A stretch of DNA of 64,000 nt from Actinomyces minihominis (lineage in GTDB: Bacteria > Actinomycetota > Actinomycetes > Actinomycetales > Actinomycetaceae). The notes below the pieces were generated by a model, which saw nothing but the letters and a program-made list of their open reading frames with translations, was not told the DNA's origin and did no database searches. The stretch is taken from contig NZ_FYEG01000002.1 of the NCBI RefSeq assembly GCF_900187855.1, positions 360,608 through 424,607 on the forward strand, given 5' to 3'. Position numbers and translations under genes: made by a program. How positions within the stretch are numbered: position 1 is the first letter of the stretch; each line of letters starts with the position of its first letter. Of this stretch, positions 25,225 through 32,438 are shown piece by piece.

Positions 25225-27103
25225 GATCCAGTGCCTTTCCATACGCCACTAGTTGTCCTGTCGCCAAGATCTCCAGGTCTCCGATATCCCAGGTGTGCCT
25301 GTCACTCACTTTACGAACCTGCATGAACCCAAACCGGCTTGAACTGAAAACCTTCCCTCCCGACTCAGTCACGGACTTCAGGAACCCGGTGTCCTCACCT
25401 CGGAAGGTTGCGGGGAACGGGTGCGCCAACACAACGTCCCGTTTCGCAACGATAGTTGGACCGCTGACAAATGGCCGGTACTTGTGTTCGGTCTCTGGAA
25501 AACGCAACACTGTCGCATCTTGACCCTCAAGGTAGAGGTGGTGTGCTGCTTTCCCCACCACATCGGCATCGGCGTAGTCCAGGGCTGCCACCTGTTCCGC
25601 AAGGTAGTGGGGACCGTAGTAGTCATCGTCATCAATCTTCGCCACGATCTCACCCCGGGCCTGTCGAGCCAGGATGTTGTAGCACTCACCCAGGGGCGTG
25701 GACGGATCCTCTTCGATCCACGTCACGGCCCCAAACTGTTCTTCAAGTTGGGCCTTACGCGCGTCCTCGAGAGTGAAACCATGACAAAGGACGAGTACTT
25801 CAAGCCTGACGTCTTGCTGCGCCGCCATCTGACCCAGAACATGTTCAAGCTGGTGCGGACGGTTAGTCGAAACCAGCGCGCTCACTAGTGGAGCCTCAAC
25901 GACCCACTTTTCCAACCCGACGTCAGAAAGGATCTGGTTCACGCGCTTGGTGTATGTGTGCTGTTGCCAGATTTCCCGCTGCGACAAGTGGGTAAGGCGG
26001 TCTCGAAGTTCAGGCGAGCGCAGCAGGGCGCGCGTCCAGTTGTAAGCCGTCTCTTCATCAGCTGCTTGCGGAATCGTTCCGCCAGGAAATGCGTTGTCGA
26101 TGGCCGGGGTTGGCGCCGAGAGCACGGGTGTGCCACAAGCAGAGACCTCGAACACCCTTCTACCGCACATTGACTGGCTGGTCGGCACCGAGTTCACGTT
26201 CAGAATCACTTTGTAAGCCCGGTAGGCCGTCAACATCTGGTCGTAAGTCAGCTCACCACGGACAAACTTCTGATACTCCTCAGGGAAGACATAGTTGTCA
26301 TCCGCACCTGCAAACCGGGAGAAAACATCAATCGCAGTTTCTTCTTGCGCTGCTGCCATTGAGGCTCCCCCTAGGAGAAAGCTTAGTTGGGCGCGTCGTT
26401 CAGGATACTTATGTCGAAAGTAAGTGCCCGCAAAAGAAACACCGCGCAAGTCGGATGCTTGCCACTTGGAGGGCTTTATCGGGTTATGGATGGACTGCTG
26501 CGCTGCAAACGGAAGAACGCCAACTCGGTCATGCCCAAGGACCTCACGATAGCGCGGCAACAGGCTCTCTTCTGTCGTGTACACCCAATCGAAGACACTG
26601 GCCGTGTCGATAAAATCTTCAAAATGAACCGGGTCTTCTTTGTTCCAAAAAACTGTCGGAATACCTCTACTCTGAGCCGCTGCAACCAGAGTCCGCAGGT
26701 CATCTGAGGGTGCTCGTGAGCCTGTTAGCTGATACTGCCATGCTCCACCGGACCCATTCCAGGCTGACTCGACAAACACTAGGTCCAGTCCCCCCGCAAG
26801 TTCAGCCTCAAAGTTCTGGGGCGTAAGGACAACTTGGTTCCATTCAAACTTAAGAGCAAGCTCAGTAAACCGGTCAGCAACCACTCCAACACGAAGTTGA
26901 TGCCGAGGTTGTTGGTCTGCCGTAATAGGCCATTCGGCCCACGCCAGTAAACGACCACGTCGGTCTCGAGATGCGAAAGAACGAAGTCCTAGGTGTCCCG
27001 CAGACTTCGTCCGCCTCAAATGCTCTTTCAGTTGAGCAGGGCCCCCGTGGCGCAGGTGCCAAAGACTAGTGCGAAGCTGTTCGACGCTAGACGTACGAGA
27101 CAC
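25211..27103 (-). CDS. Two-domain glycosyltransferase (CgeB-like GT-B plus GT2)
   Basis: The N-terminal half (about residues 70-370) resembles CgeB/DUF3880-type GT-B proteins: LDLVFVESAWNG, IPTVFWNKEDPVHFEDFI, VFEVSACGTPVLS. The C-terminal part (about 380-600) is a GT2 domain with SALVSTNRPHQLEHVL, the metal-binding DDDDYY (GEIVAKIDDDDYYG) and a later GEDTGFL block. Such proteins extend surface glycans. It is the first gene of the leftward unit running through wzm, wzt and the two coiled-coil genes. Confidence 0.85.
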   Translation of the reverse strand: MSRTSSVEQLRTSLWHLRHGGPAQLKEHLRRTKSAGHLGLRSFASRDRRGRLLAWAEWPITADQQPRHQLRVGVVADRFTELALKFEWNQVVLTPQNFEAELAGGLDLVFVESAWNGSGGAWQYQLTGSRAPSDDLRTLVAAAQSRGIPTVFWNKEDPVHFEDFIDTASVFDWVYTTEESLLPRYREVLGHDRVGVLPFAAQQSIHNPIKPSKWQASDLRGVSFAGTYFRHKYPERRAQLSFLLGGASMAAAQEETAIDVFSRFAGADDNYVFPEEYQKFVRGELTYDQMLTAYRAYKVILNVNSVPTSQSMCGRRVFEVSACGTPVLSAPTPAIDNAFPGGTIPQAADEETAYNWTRALLRSPELRDRLTHLSQREIWQQHTYTKRVNQILSDVGLEKWVVEAPLVSALVSTNRPHQLEHVLGQMAAQQDVRLEVLVLCHGFTLEDARKAQLEEQFGAVTWIEEDPSTPLGECYNILARQARGEIVAKIDDDDYYGPHYLAEQVAALDYADADVVGKAAHHLYLEGQDATVLRFPETEHKYRPFVSGPTIVAKRDVVLAHPFPATFRGEDTGFLKSVTESGGKVFSSSRFGFMQVRKVSDRHTWDIGDLEILATGQLVAYGKALDHVIF

Positions 27104-27193
27104 ATTCCCCCTTTTTGCCGATCCAACGATCGTGTAAATCCGTTATGATTTTAGATCGAATCACAGCCAACCCTGGGCTTCGCAGGCCTTAGT
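27104..27193. promoter_or_regulatory. Divergent promoter region of the polysaccharide locus
   Basis: The 90 bases between two divergent genes are locally AT-rich (around ATGATTTTAGATCGAATC) and presumably hold both promoters. I cannot assign exact boxes. Confidence 0.4.
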
Positions 27194-27961
27194 GTGGGCA
27201 GAACCTCCGTCGTCAAACCAAAGAAGCACCACTTGGACCTACTCATTTTCGGCAGTTGTGTCTCAAGAGACACAGTTGAGTTCTGCAAACCAACGGGCGT
27301 AAACCTCCGCGGCTACATTGCTCGACAGTCCTGGCACTCGATGGGCCGGCCCACAACCAACCCAGAATTCACCAAGCAAAAGCTCTCCTCACCTTTCGTG
27401 AACCGCAACTTCCAGGGTGACCTCGCGGGAGATGCCCTCGAAAGAATCACCGCGGTCTCAAGGGAGTTTCCAGATTTACATCTCTTGCTCGACCTCACAG
27501 ACGAGCGTGGGGGTTACTTCGTACACGAAAACGGCGCAGTGGTAACCAACACGATGGACAGCCCTGCAGCGGAGACACTGCGACAGGGACGCGAGGGGTG
27601 GCGCTACGTTCCGCTGGGAAGCCTGGGCCACGCACTCGAGTTCATGGAGACTTCGGAAGCTTTCAAGTCGGAACTGCAAAGACTCGAGCTCTGGGACAAG
27701 ACCACCATCCTTGCTAGCAAATGGGCCCAAAACCTAGCCGACGGTACTCCGACCAAACCCAGCTTCAAGTTGAGTGCCGAAGAGGCTAACAGAGAGTTCT
27801 CTGCCCGTTTCGAACTACTTGAAAGCCACGGATGGAAAGTCGCTCGGCCCGCTCTTGATATGCCTGTTGCGGACCCAGACCACAGGTGGGGAGCAGCCCC
27901 CTTCCACTACACAAACGACTACTACGCCTCACTTTGGGAAGCTGTCACTTCTGCCCATTAA
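27194..27961 (+). CDS. DUF6270 family protein
   Basis: The 255-residue protein carries the family hallmark LLIFGSCVSRDTVEF near the N-terminus. It continues with a conserved layout of RGYIARQSWHSM, HLLLDLTDERGG and a C-terminal HYTNDYYASLW. DUF6270 proteins are common in polysaccharide clusters and resemble SGNH-like enzymes, with the Ser in GSC as a possible nucleophile; the activity is unproven. The GTG start at 27194 has only a weak ribosome site. Confidence 0.75.
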   Translation: MGRTSVVKPKKHHLDLLIFGSCVSRDTVEFCKPTGVNLRGYIARQSWHSMGRPTTNPEFTKQKLSSPFVNRNFQGDLAGDALERITAVSREFPDLHLLLDLTDERGGYFVHENGAVVTNTMDSPAAETLRQGREGWRYVPLGSLGHALEFMETSEAFKSELQRLELWDKTTILASKWAQNLADGTPTKPSFKLSAEEANREFSARFELLESHGWKVARPALDMPVADPDHRWGAAPFHYTNDYYASLWEAVTSAH

Positions 27962-28036
27962 ACCTGCGGTACTCTCGAGTCAAGACACTGTTTTTTTTCT
28001 TTTCTACAGACTTGATTCTTAGCACGCAGGAGCCTC

Positions 28037-29299
28037 ATGCGAATTCTGATTCTCGCGCAGCAATGGGATCCAGAGGAAGGCACCCCACAAAGACGTTGGG
28101 CAGCTTTGGTGAAGGCACTTGTCGAACGTGGGGACCAGGTTGTTGTCTTGGCCCCGCCTCCCCACTATCCCGGCGGTGTGCTCACGTCTGATGATCCTGA
28201 CCACCAGGTGGGGGCGATTGCGAAGGGTCGACACGGTGAGTTGATCTGGCGCAGTAACTTTTCCCCTCACGACCAGTCTCTTTGGTCTCGGGTTCTCGAC
28301 CAGGCTGTGGTCGCCGTTTCGACCCTCCACCTGGCTAGGAAGACCATCAGGAAGAAACGCCCAGATATCATTCTGGCCACCGCTCCACCGCTTCCCGCAG
28401 CCTACGCAGCGGCATTCGTCGCCGTCACGCACCGGATTCCTTACATCATCGACCTGCGAGATGTTTGGCCAGACCTCCTCAAGTACATGAATGAGTGGGG
28501 TTCCCTGACGGAGAACCGGTCGAAGCTAGAGACGGTCTTCGGTACGGTGTTTCCAATCGTGGCCGCGGGTGCTGGACGCACCCTTACCAGCGCATTACGA
28601 CACGCAGCAGGAATCAGCACAACCACCCCTTCCTTCGCAGAACTGCTACGGGAGCGAGGCTTCAAGAACGTTCTCAATGTACGAAACTTAGGAGCTGTTC
28701 TGGAGTCTCCAGTCGCACCGATCCAGGATCGTGCCGAGAAGACTTTGCGGGTTCTTTACGTCGGAACTATCGGCCGCGCTCAAGGCCTACGCTCAGCCGT
28801 CAGAGCTGTTGAAATAGCACGTCAGCAGGGTGTCCCAGTTGAGATGCGCATGGTTGGGTCTGGTGCAGACCTGAAGGAACTTCGCGAACTCTCCGAAGCG
28901 CAAGGCCTACCCATTGAGTTTCTCGGCCGCATCCCCCACCAAGATGTGGCACAGCATTACGAATGGGCTGACACCAGTTTGGTTCACCTCAAGCGGTGGA
29001 CGCCCCTCCTATTTACCGTGCCATCCAAACTCTATGAATCACTGAGCGCAGGGCGTCACGTCTGTGTTGCCGCGGATGGTGAGCCCGCGCGGATTGTGAC
29101 CGAAACCGGGGTTGGTCACGCAGTCCCTGCGATGGATCCGCAAGCGCTAGCCGATCTCTGGGAGTACTTGGCGAGCAATCGCGGTGAGCTTGAGATTGAT
29201 GATCAGGGCCTCCGCTGGTTAGAAGCTCGTGAGACCCAGCAGCAGAACGCTGAGAAGTTCGCCAACTTTGTCGAGAGATGCGGCCTTAGTAATGTCTAG
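28037..29299 (+). CDS. Glycosyltransferase, GT4 family (WbuB-like)
   Basis: The 420-residue GT-B protein starts MRILILAQQWDPEEGTPQRR, the typical opening of WbuB-type enzymes. It has YIIDLRDVWPD in the N-terminal domain and LRVLYVGTIGRAQGL, then PSKLYESLSAGRHV with the family's Glu, in the C-terminal domain. It probably adds a sugar to the lipid-linked repeat unit at the inner face of the membrane. AGGAGCC lies upstream of the ATG. The end overlaps the next gene by 8 bases. Confidence 0.9.
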   Translation: MRILILAQQWDPEEGTPQRRWAALVKALVERGDQVVVLAPPPHYPGGVLTSDDPDHQVGAIAKGRHGELIWRSNFSPHDQSLWSRVLDQAVVAVSTLHLARKTIRKKRPDIILATAPPLPAAYAAAFVAVTHRIPYIIDLRDVWPDLLKYMNEWGSLTENRSKLETVFGTVFPIVAAGAGRTLTSALRHAAGISTTTPSFAELLRERGFKNVLNVRNLGAVLESPVAPIQDRAEKTLRVLYVGTIGRAQGLRSAVRAVEIARQQGVPVEMRMVGSGADLKELRELSEAQGLPIEFLGRIPHQDVAQHYEWADTSLVHLKRWTPLLFTVPSKLYESLSAGRHVCVAADGEPARIVTETGVGHAVPAMDPQALADLWEYLASNRGELEIDDQGLRWLEARETQQQNAEKFANFVERCGLSNV

Positions 29300-31022
29300 C
29301 AAGCTGGGAAATGTTCTTCGCCGCTCTCCCCTCATAGCTACGGTAGTCGCGCGCATGGTCAGCGAAGACCCGCTGCTTTTCGGGGTGCAGACTCTACGTA
29401 AGCTACCGTGGCCGCTGCGCCGCTCAGTCGCTCAGCTTCTCCCTTCGACCTCTAGTCGACGGGACCTAACAGCCCTGCGATACTTCATCCTTGACCAACG
29501 CAGTGAAGCGGCTCGCTTACTGCTCTCAGACAACAGGTCAAAGCAAAAAACCTCCATATCTACGCGCCTAGGTCAAGAGCTCCTCATTCAGCTCGGTTAC
29601 ACGCCTGAAGACATCCTGGACTCCCGAACCGCTCTGCGTTCCGCCTGGGGGGCAGGAGATCTGGAGAAGCTAAAGAGTCTGGAAGCCCCCGGCAGAGTTG
29701 GACAACGCTACACCGGGGAGCAGATGATCCTCAGACCAGGCTGGGGCATCTCCCTACCCAAGACACCCGTTGCTCCGCGGCAAACGAACAACAACGATGC
29801 GCGACCCACGCGCGCACTCCACATCTTAACTAACTCGCTTCCCTGGACCCGTTCGGGCTACACATACCGCACCCAGAACATCTTGAGGTTCCTCCAGAAA
29901 GCAGGGGTCGAGGTTCTTGGGGTAACCCGTCTCGGCTACCCCACCACTATTGGTGGCCTATGGGCTAATGAAGTCGACGTTGTTGATGGCGTCACCTACC
30001 AGCGCCTTCTTCCAAGCATGTGGCCGCAAGACCCTGCCGCCCGGCTTGTTAAGCAGGCCCAGATGCTTCTCCCCATCGTTCAGCAGTTCCAACCAGATAT
30101 CCTGCACACGACGACCAACTACCAAAATGCCTTAGTCACGGATGCTGTTTCCCGCGCCACAGGTATCCCTTGGATCTACGAAATGCGTGGAAACATGGAG
30201 CAAACTTGGGTCGCACGCCAACCCTCGGAACTTCAAGTACAAGCCAAAGAATCTGACCGTTACAGGTTGATGAAACTACGAGAGACCGAGATGGCAATGC
30301 GCGCCAATGCTGTCATCACTCTTTCGAACATTCAGCGACACGATCTGATCGAGCGTGGAGTACCGGCGGAGAAGATCTTCATTGTCCCAAACTCAGTGGA
30401 TGAAGCACTGCTTGAGGTACCGCGTGATGTGAAAGCAGCTCGCAAGAGGCTTGGACTTGACCCCCACGGCTTTTGGGTCGGTTCAGTAACATCTGTCGTC
30501 GATTACGAAGGACTGCCGACCCTCATCCGAGCAACCAAGATTGCGCGCGACCAAGGACTTGATGTCCGCTGTGCCATCGTTGGCGATGGAGTCGCGCTCC
30601 CAGAACTACGCGTTTTAGTCACAGAACTGGAACTTGACGATTACGTAGTCCTACCCGGACGCGTCCCTCCCGACGATGCAAAACGCTGGTACCAAGCCCT
30701 CGACCTGTTCGTGATTCCCCGAAACGACACAGAAGTCACCCGTATCGTCACCCCCATCAAGGGCCTCGAAGCTCAGGCTCTCGGCGTCCCCGTAGCGGTT
30801 TCCGACCTGCCGGCCCTCCGCGAGGTGAGCGCTAGGGAGGATCTGGTCTTTCCGGCGGGGGATTCTCAGTGCCTCGTAAAGTTGATTGGTACGGTACAGT
30901 CGAATGACTCAGCTCCTCCTACAACAGTCAGCACTGAGCAAAGCTTTGCATCTGCTAGGTCATGGTCTTCAAGTGTCAAGAAGATCTGCGAAACCTACGC
31001 AGAAGTTACTAGGTTTGAGTAA
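29292..31022 (+). CDS. Glycosyltransferase, GT4 family with N-terminal helical extension
   Basis: The 576-residue protein has about 180 residues of helical, basic N-terminus. A GT-B/GT4 part follows with HILTNSLPWTRSGYTYRTQN, VTRLGYP, IVPNSVDEALL and the C-terminal EAQALGVPVAVSD block. The ATG at 29292 overlaps the previous stop (ATGTCTAG), and I choose it over an upstream in-frame ATG at 29229. It is a paralogue of the larger GT4 gene at 37097-39253: both share the SGYxxRT and GVTRLGYP motifs. An IS3 element starts 80 bases downstream. Confidence 0.87.
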   Translation: MSSKLGNVLRRSPLIATVVARMVSEDPLLFGVQTLRKLPWPLRRSVAQLLPSTSSRRDLTALRYFILDQRSEAARLLLSDNRSKQKTSISTRLGQELLIQLGYTPEDILDSRTALRSAWGAGDLEKLKSLEAPGRVGQRYTGEQMILRPGWGISLPKTPVAPRQTNNNDARPTRALHILTNSLPWTRSGYTYRTQNILRFLQKAGVEVLGVTRLGYPTTIGGLWANEVDVVDGVTYQRLLPSMWPQDPAARLVKQAQMLLPIVQQFQPDILHTTTNYQNALVTDAVSRATGIPWIYEMRGNMEQTWVARQPSELQVQAKESDRYRLMKLRETEMAMRANAVITLSNIQRHDLIERGVPAEKIFIVPNSVDEALLEVPRDVKAARKRLGLDPHGFWVGSVTSVVDYEGLPTLIRATKIARDQGLDVRCAIVGDGVALPELRVLVTELELDDYVVLPGRVPPDDAKRWYQALDLFVIPRNDTEVTRIVTPIKGLEAQALGVPVAVSDLPALREVSAREDLVFPAGDSQCLVKLIGTVQSNDSAPPTTVSTEQSFASARSWSSSVKKICETYAEVTRFE

Positions 31023-31156
31023 AATTTTTAGCTCCACTCTTGAGCTCCGAACATGCATGGCGCAGAAACGTCCCGAGGATAGCCTGCTGCCATATCTTCC
31101 TTTGAAGCGCTCTGGGTTTGTTGGAGGCTCCAGAGTTATGGATGGAGAATGGAGCC

Positions 31157-31488
31157 ATGGTCCAACACAAGAACAAGGGACGCCGCTATTCCACTGAGGA
31201 GAAAGCCGCCGCGGCCAGGATGGTGCGAACGCTCCGCGCGGAGCTCGGCACGAGCCAAGGAACGACTACGCGCGTCGCGGAACAGCTCGGCTACGGCGTC
31301 GAGTCGGTTCGAGCCTGGGTCGCCAAGCTGACATCGATGACGGCGTGAAAGCCGGGGTCACGACCGACGAGCAGACCCGCATGAAAGCACTTGAGCAAGA
31401 GAACCGAGAGCTCAAGCGCGCCAATGAAATCCTGAAACGTGCCGCGTCTTTCTTCGGGGCGGAGCTCGACCGCCAACACAAGAACTAG
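31157..31488 (+). pseudogene. IS3 transposase OrfA, frame broken (copy 1)
   Basis: The ATG at 31157 (GGAGAATGGAGCC upstream) opens a helix-turn-helix protein: RRYSTEEKAAAARMVRTLRA, then TRVAEQLGYGVESVRAWV. At about 31322 the frame must shift by -1 to continue as QADIDDGVKAGVTTDEQ, then the leucine-zipper-like ENRELKRANEILKRAASFFG, ending at TAG 31486-31488. Without the shift, translation stops at 31348. The same break occurs at the same place in copy 2. Confidence 0.8.
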
Positions 31489-32407
31489 TGTCCTTCATCA
31501 ACCGCAACAAAGACGATGTTGTTGCTGGACGCAGACTCGGGGTCGAACCATCTGCAACGTGCTGCAGGTGGCCCCGTCCACGTATTACGCCGCGCACGGC
31601 AGACCAGCCTCTGCCCGGCAAATTAGAGATGCAGAGCTCGCGCCCAGACTGCTCGAACTCTGGGAATCAAACTACTCCGTCTACGGCGTGCGCAAGCTCT
31701 GGAAAGCAGCCCAGCGAGCAGGCATAAATATCAGCCGTGACCAGGTCGCCCGGCTCATGAAAACCCTCAGGATTGAGGGCGTGCGCCGGGACAAGCGCGT
31801 GAAAACTACGAAGCCTGACCCGCGAATGCCGCGGCATCCTGATCTCGGTAACCGTGTCTTCAGCGCGGATGCGCCGAACCAGTTGTGGGTGACCGACTTG
31901 ACGTTCGTGCCGACCTGGCAGGGTGTCACCTACGTGGGCTTCATCATTGACGCATACAGTCGCGCGATCGTGGGATGGCGGGTCGCATCGAACATGAAGA
32001 CCGAGACGGTACTCGACGCGATCGAGATGGCCCGCTGGTCACGGGGGAAGCATCTTCCAGAGTTGCGCTGCCATAGCGATGCGGGCAGTCAATTCACGTC
32101 TATTCGCTACGGAGAGCGCCTCGCAAAGATCGGGGCGACACCCTCGATCGGAACTGTCGGTGACAGCTACGACAACGCCCTCGCTGAGACCGTGAACGGA
32201 TACTACAAGGCCGAGCTGGTGCGCGGACCCGCGAAATCAGGGCCGTGGAAAACGATCGATGATCTCGAACTCGCGACCCTGAGCTGGGTGCACTGGCACA
32301 ACACGCAGCGGCTCCACTGCTACCTCGGGGACGTGCCACCTGCGGAGTTCGAGGCCAAGTTCTATGCTGGGGTTACCAACGCCAAAGAACTGGTAGAAAT
32401 CAAATGA
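31488..32407 (+). pseudogene. IS3 transposase OrfB (DDE integrase), frame broken (copy 1)
   Basis: OrfB would start at the GTG at 31488 overlapping the OrfA stop (SFINRNKDDVVAGRRLGVE). It then needs a -1 shift at about 31549 to continue as ICNVLQVAPSTYYAAHGRPA. The long downstream frame carries the rve domain: first Asp in WVTDLTF, second Asp in CHSDAGSQF and Glu in DNALAETVNGYYK. The DDE triad is therefore intact in this copy, but the reading frame is split. Confidence 0.82.
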
Positions 32408-32438
32408 GCTGAGTCTCCACTAAACCCAGGACGCCTCA

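Larger units (their letters stand above)
31103..32438 (+). mobile_element. IS3-family insertion sequence, full length (copy 1)
   Basis: The element is 1336 bases long and bounded by imperfect inverted repeats. The left end reads TGAAGCGCTCTGGGTTTGTT and the complement of the right end reads TGAGGCGTCCTGGGTTTAGT, both starting with TG as in IS3 elements and matching further inward. Between them lie a helix-turn-helix OrfA and a DDE OrfB. The 3-base flanks (CTT left, CTA right) do not match, so no clean target duplication is visible. The right end lies directly next to the stop codon of the heparinase-like gene (32441-32439). Confidence 0.9.
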
